Assembly: GCA_951812785.1 (NCBI GenBank)
Contig: OX638335.1
Location: 62,001-126,000, forward strand
Source: an uncultured Gammaproteobacteria bacterium
Lineage (GTDB): Bacteria; Pseudomonadota; Gammaproteobacteria; UBA4575
Length of the DNA: 64,000 nucleotides
Reading direction: 5' to 3'
Under the pieces are notes generated by a model. The model was not told the DNA's origin and did no database searches. It saw only the letters and a program-made list of their open reading frames with translations. Below, one piece after another: positions 33,699-44,166 of this stretch; position 1 is the stretch's first letter; each line of letters opens with the position of its first letter. The translations under genes were made by a program, and so were the position numbers.

Positions 33699-35069
33699 AT
33701 GGAACTTATCGCTTTCATTATGTTTTTAGTTGTCATTGCTGTGTTGATGACCGGTTACCCAGTGGCATTCACTTTAGCCGGGGTGTCACTTGCTTTCGCA
33801 TTCCTTGGTAATTTCATAGGCGGCTTTGACTCTTCATTAATGCATGCATTACCTAGTCGCATCTTTGGCATTATGAATAACGAAACATTACTTGCTGTAC
33901 CGTTATTTGTGTTTATGGGGGTCACTTTAGAGCGATCCAAGATCGCTGAGAATTTGCTCGATACCATGTCACAATTGTTTGGCAGCATGCGCGGTGGCTT
34001 AGGCTATTCTGTTGTTATTGTTGGCATGTTGCTGGCGGCTAGCACTGGCATTGTTGGCGCAACCGTGGTCGCCATGGGTCTGTTGTCGTTACCTACTATG
34101 TTAAAAAGAAATTACGACCCTGCCCTTTCTAGCGGCATCATATGTGCTTCAGGCACACTCGGACAAATCATTCCCCCTTCAATTATTTTAGTATTGCTCG
34201 GCGATGTCATTTCCTCTGCCTATCAACAAGCACAGTTGGACCAGGGAATCTTTTCGCCAGACACAGTGACGGTGAGTGATTTATTCACTGGTGCTATTGT
34301 GCCAGGAATAATATTAGTCACTTTCTACATTTTATATTTAACCTACATTGCACTAACAAAACCTGCATTGATGCCCGCCACACCGACTCACGGCATACAA
34401 ACACACTTGTTTTCTCGGTGTATACGCGCACTATTCCCGCCTGTCGCATTAATTGTTGCCGTACTAGGATCGATCATTGGCGGATTAGCCACACCCACTG
34501 AGGCAGCCTCTGTAGGCGCGGTCGGCGCAATATTGTTAGCATTATTTAATCGGCAATTAGACCTTCCTTGCATTCAACATATTATTCGCAGCAGTGTACG
34601 TGTCACTTGCATGGTCTTTGCAATCTTTATCGGTGCCTCTATATTTTCTTTGGTGTTTCGCGGATATGGTGGGGATGATGCAATACACGCATTTTTAACT
34701 CAGCTTCCCGGCGGAGTATTCGGTGCCGTCGCTATCGTCATGTTAGTGATGTTCTTGCTCGGTTTTGTATTAGACTTTATTGAGATCACTTTTGTCGTCG
34801 TACCAATTGTAGGACCAATCTTACTGATGATGGGTGTGGACCCAGTTTGGCTAGGCATCATGATTGCCATTAACTTGCAAACATCATTCTTAACGCCCCC
34901 ATTTGGGTTCGCGCTATTTTATCTGAGAGGCGTTGCGTCGAAGGTTGTTACCACTCGACAGATTTATAAAGGCGTATTGCCTTTTATAGTCATTCAGCTG
35001 CTAGTGCTTGGGTGTCTCGCCAAGTGGCCAGGGTTAGCCACTTGGTTACCTGAGAAACTGAATTCTTAA
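33699..35069 (+). CDS. dctM: TRAP transporter large membrane subunit DctM
   Basis: Twelve-helix transport subunit of 456 residues. Conserved landmarks are ALPSRIFGIMNNETLLAVPL, the glycine-rich segment AASTGIVGATVVAMGLLSLP, ASGTLGQIIPPSIILVLLG, and TPTEAASVGAVGA. It works with DctQ and a periplasmic binding protein and is driven by an ion gradient. The binding protein gene is on the opposite strand downstream rather than in this operon. Confidence 0.95.
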   Translation: MELIAFIMFLVVIAVLMTGYPVAFTLAGVSLAFAFLGNFIGGFDSSLMHALPSRIFGIMNNETLLAVPLFVFMGVTLERSKIAENLLDTMSQLFGSMRGGLGYSVVIVGMLLAASTGIVGATVVAMGLLSLPTMLKRNYDPALSSGIICASGTLGQIIPPSIILVLLGDVISSAYQQAQLDQGIFSPDTVTVSDLFTGAIVPGIILVTFYILYLTYIALTKPALMPATPTHGIQTHLFSRCIRALFPPVALIVAVLGSIIGGLATPTEAASVGAVGAILLALFNRQLDLPCIQHIIRSSVRVTCMVFAIFIGASIFSLVFRGYGGDDAIHAFLTQLPGGVFGAVAIVMLVMFLLGFVLDFIEITFVVVPIVGPILLMMGVDPVWLGIMIAINLQTSFLTPPFGFALFYLRGVASKVVTTRQIYKGVLPFIVIQLLVLGCLAKWPGLATWLPEKLNS

Positions 35070-35072
35070 ACT

Positions 35073-35306
35073 TTAGTAAGAAGATATTTTTGGTACTAAT
35101 TGGAAGTAACCAACAACGACTAAGATTAAGTAAGCTAACCCAATCGCAAAGGTAAACCCTTTTTTAGCTACTGTGCCTTCATTGGTGGCACGCAATGGCC
35201 CTGACATGATAATTAGTGCAATGATTGCGCTAACAAAAAAGAATCCCTGAGTACCCCATTCCTTCGCGTCCCACATTACTTTCCATTTGGTTAAAAGATC
35301 GTCCAT
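35073..35306 (-). CDS. 77-residue two-helix membrane protein of unknown function
   Basis: Short protein with helices at about 21-36 and 50-70 and a charged N-terminus (MDDLLTKWKVMWDAKEW). A strong GGGAGGAAC Shine-Dalgarno 5 bp before the ATG supports translation. It sits 148 bp downstream of dctP on the same strand and stops 3 bp from the convergent dctM end. Location suggests a link to the TRAP system but I know of no such subunit. Confidence 0.7.
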   Translation of the reverse strand: MDDLLTKWKVMWDAKEWGTQGFFFVSAIIALIIMSGPLRATNEGTVAKKGFTFAIGLAYLILVVVGYFQLVPKISSY

Positions 35307-35454
35307 TGTTCCTCCCGTGTTATGGCAGTCTATTATCGTTAATTATAAATTTTGGGCATTATATCAGCCACTTAAAATTTATTCTTTGTTTATCTGATGG
35401 ATATTTGAGTTGATCAAGAATTCTATTAACTATATAAAAATCAATTACTTATTA

Positions 35455-36567
35455 TTATCTCATATTCAAATAGGCACGTTCGGACAGATTGTACCAAGCT
35501 TTAGATTTTGCCAGGAAACCCTGATAAGAATCATATATCTCACGAGCAAATGGATCGCTCCCGACTACGTCTGCCACCACCTGCTCTGACAATGCACGTA
35601 GTTTCTCAATCACATCGGCTGGAAATTCTCTTACATCCACTTTGTGTTCATTGACTAGCGTTTCTAAGGCATCATTATTACGCGCAACATACTCCAGCAT
35701 CATATCTTGATTTGCTACCCTTGCTGCATTACGCACAATACTTTGTAAGTCGCCTGGAAGGCTATTGTAAGCTTCTTCATTAATAAAACATTCAAGTGTA
35801 GTACCTGGCTCATGCCAGCCTGGTGAATAATAATATTTAGCCGCTTTATGCAAGCCAAAAGCTAAATCGTTATATGGTCCTACCCACTCGGTCGCATCAA
35901 TAACACCTTTCTGCAAAGACACAAACAAATCCCCGCCAGGAATATTCACTGGTGTGCCTCCAGCAAGACGCAACACTTCTCCACCTAGCCCAGGAATACG
36001 CATTTTTAAACCTTGCAAGTCTTCCACTGAATTAATCTGTTTATTAAACCATCCTCCCATTTGCACCATTGTGTTACCCGCTGCCATCGGTACTAACCCA
36101 AAGGGCTTATAAGCACGCTGCCATAATTCCATGCCGCCACCATGATACAACCAGGCGTTCATTTCATTGGCTGACATACCGAAAGGTACCGTTGAGAAAA
36201 ATTGCAATGCAGGATTTTTGCCTTTCCAATAATAGGCAGAGCCATGGCCCATTTCAGCAGTGCCTGCCGTCACCGCATCAAAGATCTCCAATGCAGGAAC
36301 AATTTCACCCGCACCATAAACTTTAATATTTAATCGGCCATTGGACATCTCTTTAATTGTTTGCGCCAAGAATTCTGCACCTGTGCCCAACCCTGGGAAA
36401 TTCTTAGGCCAGGTAGTGATCATTTTCCAGTTAAATATTTGATCACTGACCACAGAAGGAGACTTTGCTTGGTGAGATGTCTGTTCATTACACGAGGTAA
36501 CCGTGCAACTAGCAGCACCGACCCCAAGATATTGTAAAAACTTTCTACGTGTATTTTTATCGCTCAT
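35455..36567 (-). CDS. TRAP transporter substrate-binding protein, TakP-like
   Basis: 370-residue periplasmic binding protein of the DctP family. The N-terminus has a twin-arginine pattern (RRKFLQYLG) and a possible lipobox (VTSC), so it may be Tat-exported and lipid-anchored. Segments WKMITTWPKNFPGLGTGAEF, MGHGSAYYWKGK, KMRIPGLGGEVLR and ATEWVGPYNDLAFG match the branch that includes the 2-oxo acid receptor TakP (from memory), suggesting pyruvate or related keto acids. The ATG at 36567 is preferred over the TTG before it because AGGTGG lies at the right distance. It probably serves the DctQM pair encoded convergently. Confidence 0.88.
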   Translation of the reverse strand: MSDKNTRRKFLQYLGVGAASCTVTSCNEQTSHQAKSPSVVSDQIFNWKMITTWPKNFPGLGTGAEFLAQTIKEMSNGRLNIKVYGAGEIVPALEIFDAVTAGTAEMGHGSAYYWKGKNPALQFFSTVPFGMSANEMNAWLYHGGGMELWQRAYKPFGLVPMAAGNTMVQMGGWFNKQINSVEDLQGLKMRIPGLGGEVLRLAGGTPVNIPGGDLFVSLQKGVIDATEWVGPYNDLAFGLHKAAKYYYSPGWHEPGTTLECFINEEAYNSLPGDLQSIVRNAARVANQDMMLEYVARNNDALETLVNEHKVDVREFPADVIEKLRALSEQVVADVVGSDPFAREIYDSYQGFLAKSKAWYNLSERAYLNMR

Positions 36568-36601
36568 CAAATGCCACCTTTTACATCACTGAATTTATTT
36601 T

Positions 36602-38785
36602 TTAATTCAACACAGTCAAATTAGCATAGGCTAATACCAACCATTTACTTCCAGTACCTTCAAATTTGACTTGCACGCGCGCGCTGCTGCCATTGCCTTC
36701 CTGGTCCATCACCACACCCTCACCAAACTTTTTATGCGCTACACGCTGCCCTACACGGATACCACCTTCGCCATCATCGACTCTTCTTTTTACTTTTGGC
36801 ATAGGTTCAGGCGTATGTACAGTTTGCGTGACTCTCGCACGCGGCCTAACCTCAACGATTAGCTCTGCAGGAATTTCGTTAATAAAACGCGATGGTGGAT
36901 TATAATTCTCATTACCATAATGACGGCGAGACTCAGCAAAACATAGCATTAAATTTTCACGTGCGCGTGTAATTCCTACATAACATAGCCGCCGTTCTTC
37001 TTCGACACGGCCCGGTTCATCCATAGACATGCTGCTAGGGAAAAGACCTTCTTCCATACCCACCAAAAACACTAAAGGAAATTCAAGTCCTTTAGCGGTA
37101 TGCAGCGTCATCAACTGTACACAATCTTCCCATTTCGATGCCTGGCCTTCACCCGACTCTAGTGCTGCATTAGCTAAAAATGCATCTAGCTCTGACAACT
37201 CTTCTCCATCTTCACTTTCGTAACGAAAACCACGCGCTGCCTCAATTAATTCATGTAAATTTTCTACTCTCGACTGACCTTTTTCACTACGGTCTTTTTT
37301 AAAATGAACTTGAAGTCCAGACAAGCCAATGACCTGCTCTACCTGTTCTTCTAGTTCTTTATCTTTAAGCTCATCTGACAATCTTTCGATTAATTCAATA
37401 AACTTAACAAGCGCACCTTGCGCTCTCGCTGCAAATGAACCTTGAGCAACAATTGTTTTTGTCGCATCCCACAAGGGTACCGACTCCGCTCGCGCATGAT
37501 CCCTGATTACTTGTAATGTTCTATCGCCAATGCCACGCGGAGGATGATTAACAATACGTTCAAATGCCGGATCATCAATTCTGCTAGAACTTAAACGTAA
37601 ATAAGCCAATGCATCTTTAATTTCTGCACGCTCGAAGAAACGCAAACCGCCATAGATGCGATAAGGAATTTGTTGAGCAATGAGATTTTCTTCAAATACG
37701 CGTGACTGCACGTTAGAACGATATAAAATAGCGATTTCACTGTGCTTGCGCCCCTGTTGATTAACCCACTCCTTAACTCTTTCTATAACAAAACGCGCCT
37801 CATCATGTTCGTTATAGGCGGCATATAACTGTACCGGCGCACCTTCGTTGCCTTCAGTCCAAAGTTTTTTCCCAAGACGGCCTTGATTATGATCAATCAA
37901 CCCATTGGCAGCAGAAAGAATGGTGCTGGTTGAGCGATAATTTTGTTCAAGACGAAATGTTTGCGTATCAACATAATCTTTACTAAATGAAAATATGTTT
38001 TCTATTTTCGCACCGCGCCAACCGTAAATTGATTGGTCATCATCACCCACTGCAAATACTGGATTGTTTTTTCCTGCCAGCAATCTTAGCCAGTCATATT
38101 GAATTGAGTTTGTATCTTGAAACTCATCAACTAATATATGACGAAATCGATTGCGATAATGAGTAATAATATCTTCATTGTTTCTCAGCAACTCTAACGA
38201 TCTTAGTAATAACTCAGCAAAGTCTACCACTCCTGCGCGTTCACATGCGGCCTCATACGCCACATATACTCTTAGTAGTTGACGTGTTGTAAGATCACCG
38301 CCGTCTTGAATTTGGCTCGCACGTAGTCCTTCATCTTTGCGTGCATTAATAAACCACTGGGCTTGTTTGACTGGCCATTTTGACTCGTCTAATTCTAGCC
38401 CCTTCATAATGCGCTTGACTAAGCGATATTGATCATCGGAATCTAGAATTTGAAATGCTTGCGGTAAGTTGGCCGCCTGCCAATGCGCTCGCAACATACG
38501 ATGAGCAATACCATGAAAGGTTCCCACCCACATGCCTGACAAGCTTACCTCAAGCAACTCCTCAACCCTTGAACGCATTTCTGCAGCCGCTTTATTAGTA
38601 AACGTCACTGCCAACAAACCGTAAGGCGATACGCCTTCAACATTACATAGCCAAGCGATTCGATGAACAAGAACGCGTGTCTTACCACTCCCCGCGCCAG
38701 CTAATATTAACGCGGGACCAGGTGCAGCGGTTACTGCATTACGTTGCTCTTGGTTTAGCCCATCAAGTATTGGAGATACATCCAC
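36602..38785 (-). CDS. uvrD: DNA helicase II (UvrD)
   Basis: Superfamily 1 helicase for nucleotide excision and mismatch repair, 727 residues. Motif I AGAGSGKT at 29-36, motif II DEFQDTN, motif III GDDDQSIYGWRGA, motif IV FRLEQNYRS, motif V LMTLHTAKGLEFPLVF, and motif VI EERRLCYVGITRARE are all visible. The C-terminal Tudor-like end with VAHKKFGEGVV, then FEGTGSKWLVLAYANL distinguishes UvrD from Rep. Start ATG at 38785 gives the usual N-terminus. Confidence 0.97.
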   Translation of the reverse strand: MDVSPILDGLNQEQRNAVTAAPGPALILAGAGSGKTRVLVHRIAWLCNVEGVSPYGLLAVTFTNKAAAEMRSRVEELLEVSLSGMWVGTFHGIAHRMLRAHWQAANLPQAFQILDSDDQYRLVKRIMKGLELDESKWPVKQAQWFINARKDEGLRASQIQDGGDLTTRQLLRVYVAYEAACERAGVVDFAELLLRSLELLRNNEDIITHYRNRFRHILVDEFQDTNSIQYDWLRLLAGKNNPVFAVGDDDQSIYGWRGAKIENIFSFSKDYVDTQTFRLEQNYRSTSTILSAANGLIDHNQGRLGKKLWTEGNEGAPVQLYAAYNEHDEARFVIERVKEWVNQQGRKHSEIAILYRSNVQSRVFEENLIAQQIPYRIYGGLRFFERAEIKDALAYLRLSSSRIDDPAFERIVNHPPRGIGDRTLQVIRDHARAESVPLWDATKTIVAQGSFAARAQGALVKFIELIERLSDELKDKELEEQVEQVIGLSGLQVHFKKDRSEKGQSRVENLHELIEAARGFRYESEDGEELSELDAFLANAALESGEGQASKWEDCVQLMTLHTAKGLEFPLVFLVGMEEGLFPSSMSMDEPGRVEEERRLCYVGITRARENLMLCFAESRRHYGNENYNPPSRFINEIPAELIVEVRPRARVTQTVHTPEPMPKVKRRVDDGEGGIRVGQRVAHKKFGEGVVMDQEGNGSSARVQVKFEGTGSKWLVLAYANLTVLN

Positions 38786-38851
38786 AATATTTTTTCGCTC
38801 GTTATTAGACGCTTATGCTCACGCATATCGCTTCTACGTTATTTGAATTTT

Positions 38852-40417
38852 TTAAAAGTAATATGCAATGGCTGCAGCTGCGCTAATTGCAAGCAATGTA
38901 GTTAAAATGGACATTTTTCTTTGCTGTTTATACTGACGTTCTAATCGTTGTACTTCCAGCTTAAGCATTTCATTTTGTTGCTTAGGCGCTTGTTCTGCAC
39001 GTACTAAGTACCCATGTATTAACGAAGGAAGTTCAGGTGCCTGCTCTAACGCCTTAGGCAAATGTTTACGCATGCCCTTGACTAATGCATGCGCACCTAC
39101 TTGCTCACTCATCCAACGATCTAAAAATGGTTTAGCTGTTTTCCACAAATCCAAATCTGGGTCTAACTGACGACCAAGCCCTTCTATATTCAACAAGGTT
39201 TTTTGCAATAAAACCAACTGTGGTTGCACTTCCATTTGAAATCTTCTAGCCGTTTGGAATAAGCGTAGCAATAAATTGCCAAAAGAAATCTCACTAATAG
39301 GGTTTTGAAAAATTGGTTCACATACGGTTCTAACGGCAGACTCAAAATGGTCAATTCTTGTATTTGCAGGCACCCATCCAGATTCCAAATGTAATTCTGC
39401 AACACGACGATAATCTTGATTAAAGAAAGCCAATAAATTTTCTGCCAAGTAACGCTGATCTTCTATCGACAATGTCCCCATAATGCCAAAATCCACCCCT
39501 AAGTATTTAGGGTCTTCAGGCGTTTCATAAGAAACAAAAATATTGCCAGGGTGCATATCTGCATGAAAGAAATTATGCTTAAATACTTGGGTAAAAAAGA
39601 TATTAACGCCACGCTCAGACAACTTTTTCATATTGACGTTATTTTCAGCCAACGTTTTAACATCATTTACCCCGATACCATGTATGCGTTCCATTACCAT
39701 TACATTGAGGCGACAGTGATCCCAATATACTTTAGGCACATACAGGTCTGAGCAATCTTTAAAATTCCGTCGCAATTGACTTGCATTAGCGGCTTCTCGC
39801 AATAAATCTAATTCATCCATGACTGTTTGCTCATAGTCATCGACTATTTCACGTGGCCTCAATCTCGGCCCATCTGCCCAATAACGATGTGCTAAGTCTG
39901 CAATTAAATGCAGCACTTCAAGGTCTCTTTTTATATGTTTACGCACATCGGGTCTTAGCACTTTGACCACAACATCTGAACCATCATGTAATGTGGCAGC
40001 ATGTACTTGTGCAATGGAGGCTGATGCTAAAGGTGTTTCATCAAACTTAGAGAATATTTCACTAACATCACAACCAAATGCTTTCTCGACAATTTGTCTC
40101 GCTTGACCTCCAGGAAATGGGGGCACACGATCTTGCAATTTAGTTAGCTCATTAGCAATATCATCAGATAGCAAATCACGACGTGTCGACAGCGCTTGAC
40201 CAAACTTTACAAAAATAGGACCCAAGTCTTCTAAGGTTCGGCGTATGCGTACACCGTGAGAAATATCTACTCTTCGAAACCAGTGCCAGGGAAGCAATAG
40301 CAACAAGAAACGTACCGGCCTAAACAAATGGATAGCAAAAATAACTTCTTCCAAACCATGACGAACCAAAACAATATTGATTTGGATAATGCGGAAGAAT
40401 TGGCGAAGTAAACGCAT
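38852..40417 (-). CDS. ubiB: ubiquinone biosynthesis atypical kinase UbiB
   Basis: ADCK/ABC1-family atypical kinase/ATPase needed for ubiquinone biosynthesis at the membrane. The 521 residues contain the hallmark KFGQ at 71-74 in the extended N-terminal region, SASIAQVHAATL, the Ala-rich-loop form of the nucleotide site, and HADMHPGNIFV with VDFGIMG for metal binding. Hydrophobic residues at the extreme C-terminus (LLAISAAAAIAYYF) form the membrane anchor. It follows ubiJ by 14 bp. Confidence 0.96.
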   Translation of the reverse strand: MRLLRQFFRIIQINIVLVRHGLEEVIFAIHLFRPVRFLLLLLPWHWFRRVDISHGVRIRRTLEDLGPIFVKFGQALSTRRDLLSDDIANELTKLQDRVPPFPGGQARQIVEKAFGCDVSEIFSKFDETPLASASIAQVHAATLHDGSDVVVKVLRPDVRKHIKRDLEVLHLIADLAHRYWADGPRLRPREIVDDYEQTVMDELDLLREAANASQLRRNFKDCSDLYVPKVYWDHCRLNVMVMERIHGIGVNDVKTLAENNVNMKKLSERGVNIFFTQVFKHNFFHADMHPGNIFVSYETPEDPKYLGVDFGIMGTLSIEDQRYLAENLLAFFNQDYRRVAELHLESGWVPANTRIDHFESAVRTVCEPIFQNPISEISFGNLLLRLFQTARRFQMEVQPQLVLLQKTLLNIEGLGRQLDPDLDLWKTAKPFLDRWMSEQVGAHALVKGMRKHLPKALEQAPELPSLIHGYLVRAEQAPKQQNEMLKLEVQRLERQYKQQRKMSILTTLLAISAAAAIAYYF

Positions 40418-40431
40418 AATTATTTTATTGG

Positions 40432-41022
40432 TTAATTGCGATTGTGCAATCGATTTAAACGAGCTTCTAAGCGATCAGTCTTTGCACGTACGCTATCGAC
40501 ATCTTGTATAAACTGATCAACTTCATCTTGCGTAACGGATGCTTGTATATTGTCTTGTAAATAATCACGTATGTCTTGGCGCATATTTTCACGTAGATGA
40601 CGCCCAAGCGTATGCACGGCTTCAACCCCTCGCCCCACTTGATAAGCAACAGCATCGCCCGTGTATTTTGATAACAACTCTTCCCAGTCAATTTCGATTT
40701 CACGCAATGTATTTTGGAATACACTGGCAATATGCGCATCGCCTTTTATTTCAATGCCACCATTTTTGATTAATTTATCTTGGTCAGCACCCAGCAAAAA
40801 CTCTGGCAGTATTTTCAGTGAAACAGAAATATCTACATCGGGATTTACATCGCCATCGGATACTTCTTTTAGGTAGCGGTGTTCCACTCGTAACGACAAA
40901 GTTTTATCTATCTCGCGAATAGTTAAACGAATTAGCTTGCCTTTGATTTGATCTAGCCCGGCAGCACGCTCTTGATCAGATGCTATATAACGATTCAATC
41001 CCGCAATGATTACTTCTTTCAT
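40432..41022 (-). CDS. ubiJ: ubiquinone biosynthesis accessory factor UbiJ
   Basis: SCP2-domain protein of 196 residues that binds lipid intermediates and organises the Ubi metabolon. Start taken at the ATG (41022) one base after the ubiE stop, giving MKEVIIAGLNRYIASD, the family's usual start; an upstream in-frame ATG would overlap ubiE. The C-terminal helical tail (about 150-196) contains charged heptads. Position between ubiE and ubiB is diagnostic. Confidence 0.92.
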   Translation of the reverse strand: MKEVIIAGLNRYIASDQERAAGLDQIKGKLIRLTIREIDKTLSLRVEHRYLKEVSDGDVNPDVDISVSLKILPEFLLGADQDKLIKNGGIEIKGDAHIASVFQNTLREIEIDWEELLSKYTGDAVAYQVGRGVEAVHTLGRHLRENMRQDIRDYLQDNIQASVTQDEVDQFIQDVDSVRAKTDRLEARLNRLHNRN

Positions 41023-41023
41023 G

Positions 41024-41770
41024 CTAATACTTATATCCAATATGAGCGGCCACAATACCTCCACTCATATTCACATAGCGACAACGATCAAAGCCTGCAT
41101 CTACAAACATTTGTTTGAGTGTCGGTTGATCTGGATGCATACGAATTGATTCAGCCAAATAACGATAGCTGTCTTCATCCTTGGCAATCCACTCGCCTAG
41201 CTTTGGCAAAATGGAGAACGAATACATATCATAGACGGGACGCAACCAAGGGGAAGGCTTAGAAAACTCCAAGACAATAAATTTTCCAGCAGGCTTTAGT
41301 TTTGCATAGGCTGATGCCAAACAACGTTCCTTATAAGTCACATTACGCAAACCAAATGCCATAGTGATGCAATCAAAACTATTATCCGCAAAAGGTAATG
41401 CCTCAGCATTCGCTTGCACGTAATTCAGGTTATTCAATAAGCCACGGTCAATCATTCTTTCGCGACCGACACCCAGCATACTGGCATTGATGTCACATAG
41501 AACTACTTGACCTTGTTCGCCTACGCTCTTATGCAGTTCCGCAGCCAAGTCACCCGTGCCACCTGCCAAATCAAGAATTTTTTGTTTAGGTCGTACCCCG
41601 GCTATATGTAACGCAAACTTTTTCCATAAACGATGCAAGCCCATAGACATCAAATCGTTCATTACATCGTAGTTATCCGCAACAGATTCAAACACCTGTC
41701 TAACACGCTGGGTTTTTTCTCTTGGACTTACATCGGTATAACCGAAATGAGTTTTCTCTTGCTCGCTCAT
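41024..41770 (-). CDS. ubiE: ubiquinone/menaquinone C-methyltransferase UbiE
   Basis: SAM-dependent C-methyltransferase of the quinone ring, 248 residues. [19 protein letters not shown] and the SAM motif [15 protein letters not shown] at 65-79 are typical, as are [16 protein letters not shown] and the C-terminal [14 protein letters not shown]. It is first of ubiE-ubiJ-ubiB and follows the DUF971 gene by 9 bp. Confidence 0.97.
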   Translation of the reverse strand: MSEQEKTHFGYTDVSPREKTQRVRQVFESVADNYDVMNDLMSMGLHRLWKKFALHIAGVRPKQKILDLAGGTGDLAAELHKSVGEQGQVVLCDINASMLGVGRERMIDRGLLNNLNYVQANAEALPFADNSFDCITMAFGLRNVTYKERCLASAYAKLKPAGKFIVLEFSKPSPWLRPVYDMYSFSILPKLGEWIAKDEDSYRYLAESIRMHPDQPTLKQMFVDAGFDRCRYVNMSGGIVAAHIGYKY

Positions 41771-41779
41771 AGATAAATT

Positions 41780-42148
41780 TTAGTGAGTGCTTCGCTTATG
41801 TCCCGCAGCGTCTAATCGATCGAGATAGTTCTGCCACTTCTCATCTTTATTTGCACCCAAATCATGCAAGTGCTCCCAACTATATAGCCCGGTGTCATGA
41901 TTATCATCAAACACAAGTCTTACAGCATAATTTCCTACTGGTTCAATTGCACTAATATTGACATCTTCTTTACCCACTTGCAGCACTTCAGTCCCAGGCC
42001 CATGCCCTGCCACTTCTGCAGAGGGAGAATACACACGCAAGAGTTCACAACTTAATTCATATCGTGAGCCATCATCAAAAGCAATTTCTAGCATTCTAGA
42101 CTTTTGATGTAATTGTATTTCTATCGGAACAACTTTAGCCATGCTCAA
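41780..42148 (-). CDS. DUF971 (GBBH-like N-terminal) domain protein
   Basis: 122-residue protein with the small domain also found at the N-terminus of gamma-butyrobetaine hydroxylase. It has FDDGSRYELSCELLRVYSPSAEV and the end motif GLYSWEHLHDLG. Stand-alone versions next to hslU and ubiE are common in gammaproteobacteria; a role in iron-sulfur protein maturation has been discussed for the family but cannot be read here. It lies 39 bp after hslU. Confidence 0.88.
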   Translation of the reverse strand: MSMAKVVPIEIQLHQKSRMLEIAFDDGSRYELSCELLRVYSPSAEVAGHGPGTEVLQVGKEDVNISAIEPVGNYAVRLVFDDNHDTGLYSWEHLHDLGANKDEKWQNYLDRLDAAGHKRSTH

Positions 42149-42187
42149 TTCCTTGCTTTAATTTATTTCTTATCAGCCTATTACTTA

Positions 42188-43531
42188 CTACAAAATATAA
42201 CGGCTTAAATCTTCGTCCTTACTTAACTCAGAGACATTGTCATCAACATATTGCTTATCGATAACAATCTTCTGCCCGCTTTTATCTGGCGCTTCAAATG
42301 ATAGTGTTTCTAGCAAACGCTCCATAATGGTATGCAGCCGGCGCGCACCAATATTTTCAGTACGCTCATTAACATCATAGGCAGTTTGGGCGATACTTTG
42401 GATGCCCTCTTTTGCAAACTCCAGTGTCACCCCTTCAGTCGCCATCAATTCAACATATTGTTCGGTTAGTGATGCTTTCGGCTCAACTAAAATGCTCACA
42501 AAGTCTTCTACTTTTAATGCATTTAATTCTACTCTAATTGGCAGACGCCCCTGTAACTCTGGAATTAAATCTGTTGGTTTTGACAAGTGAAAAGCACCAG
42601 AAGCAATAAACAGGATATGGTCTGTTTTTACCACCCCATGTTTTGTTGACACGGTGCAGCCTTCCACTAACGGCAATAAATCACGCTGCACGCCTTCACG
42701 CGAAACATCAGTACCACTGTACTCACCACGTTTAGCCACTTTATCTATCTCATCCAGGAACACTATTCCGTTTTGTTCAACCTGCCTTAGCGCACGCGAT
42801 TTAACGTCATCTTCATTAATTAATTTCTGCGCCTCTTCATCCACCAATATTTTAAATGCATCTTTAACTTTCAGTTTGCGTAGATTAGTTTTTTGCGTGC
42901 CCATATTTTGGAACATGCCTTGTAGCTGACTAGCCATATCTTCCATGCCAAGTGGTGTCATGATTTCAACACCAAGAGGGTTTGCTTTTACATCTATTTC
43001 AATTTCTTTATTGTCCAGATCACCTTCACGCAATTTTTTCCTGAATTTCTGCCGTGTTTCGCTGGCGAAATCTGAATTGTTATTTTCATTCACTTCGAAA
43101 CTTTCAGATTTAGGTGGCGGCACAAACACATTGAGTATTCGCTCCTCTGCTGCCTCTTCTGCACGAAATTTTACTTTTGTCATTTCAACTTCGCGCGTTA
43201 AGTTAATTGCACTATCCATTAAGTCACGGATAATCGACTCAACATCTCGACCGACATAACCCACTTCAGTAAATTTAGTCGCTTCTACTTTTATAAAAGG
43301 TGCATTAGCTAATTTAGCTAAACGCCGGGCAATTTCTGTTTTACCCACCCCTGTAGGCCCAATCATTAAAATATTTTTAGGGGTAACCTCTACCTGAAGG
43401 GCTTCAGGCAATTGCCTTCTGCGCCATCGATTACGCAGAGCAATCGCCACCGCTCGCTTGGCATCATCTTGTCCCACTATATGCCGATTTAATTCTTCAA
43501 CAATTTCACGTGGTGTCATGCTAGACATCAT
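42188..43531 (-). CDS. hslU: ATP-dependent protease ATPase subunit HslU
   Basis: AAA+ unfoldase of the HslUV protease, 447 residues. Walker A GPTGVGKT at 58-65, the pore loop [12 protein letters not shown], Walker [14 protein letters not shown], and a C-terminal DLSRYIL that docks into HslV. The I-domain between them is acidic and of normal length. The gene is 17 bp downstream of hslV. Confidence 0.98.
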   Translation of the reverse strand: MMSSMTPREIVEELNRHIVGQDDAKRAVAIALRNRWRRRQLPEALQVEVTPKNILMIGPTGVGKTEIARRLAKLANAPFIKVEATKFTEVGYVGRDVESIIRDLMDSAINLTREVEMTKVKFRAEEAAEERILNVFVPPPKSESFEVNENNNSDFASETRQKFRKKLREGDLDNKEIEIDVKANPLGVEIMTPLGMEDMASQLQGMFQNMGTQKTNLRKLKVKDAFKILVDEEAQKLINEDDVKSRALRQVEQNGIVFLDEIDKVAKRGEYSGTDVSREGVQRDLLPLVEGCTVSTKHGVVKTDHILFIASGAFHLSKPTDLIPELQGRLPIRVELNALKVEDFVSILVEPKASLTEQYVELMATEGVTLEFAKEGIQSIAQTAYDVNERTENIGARRLHTIMERLLETLSFEAPDKSGQKIVIDKQYVDDNVSELSKDEDLSRYIL

Positions 43532-43548
43532 TAATTCCTTTTAAAAAA

Positions 43549-44067
43549 CTAAAGTTCCTCAATAGCAACATTGTTATTTGTGTAAATACATATACTCGAG
43601 GCAATTCCTAATGCATTGTCTACAATTTCACGTGCACTTAACTGACTGTGATCTAACAAAGCACGCGCAGCGGCTTGCGCAAATGGCCCGCCGGAACCGA
43701 TAGCAATTAATGAATCTTCAGGCTCTACGACATCGCCGTTCCCTGAGATCACTAACGACGTGGTTTCATCCGCAACAGCAAGCAATGCTTCTAGACGTCG
43801 CAATATTCGATCTGTACGCCAATCTTTAGCCAACTCTACTGCCGAACGTGTCAGGTGGCCACCATGTTTTTCTAACTTGCCTTCAAATCGCTCAAATAAA
43901 GTGAATGCATCCGCTGTTCCACCAGCAAATCCCGCAATCACTTGTCCATTGTATAATCTGCGTACTTTTTTCGCGTTGCCCTTCATCACCGTGTTACCCA
44001 GAGTCACCTGTCCGTCACCGCCGAGTACTACCTGACCATCACGTCTTACTGAAACTATCGTAGTCAT
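43549..44067 (-). CDS. hslV: ATP-dependent protease peptidase subunit HslV
   Basis: Proteasome-like peptidase of 172 residues. After removal of Met1, Thr2 is the nucleophile ([19 protein letters not shown]). K34 in the [11 protein letters not shown] region and [14 protein letters not shown] are conserved. The 99 bp upstream, between it and xerC, contain TACAAT as a possible -10, so hslVU probably has its own promoter. Confidence 0.98.
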   Translation of the reverse strand: MTTIVSVRRDGQVVLGGDGQVTLGNTVMKGNAKKVRRLYNGQVIAGFAGGTADAFTLFERFEGKLEKHGGHLTRSAVELAKDWRTDRILRRLEALLAVADETTSLVISGNGDVVEPEDSLIAIGSGGPFAQAAARALLDHSQLSAREIVDNALGIASSICIYTNNNVAIEEL

Positions 44068-44166
44068 GCTTTCGCCTTTAAATCGACCATTAAATTTAAT
44101 AGGCGCGAATTGTACACGACTGTGTGTATCTGGGGTTATCTACCAAAGTAGAGAATGATGCAGAAA

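Noticed and set aside
44068-44166. Heat-shock (sigma-32) promoter before hslV
   Set aside because: CCCCAGAT resembles the -10, but no CTTGAAA-like -35 lies at the right distance.
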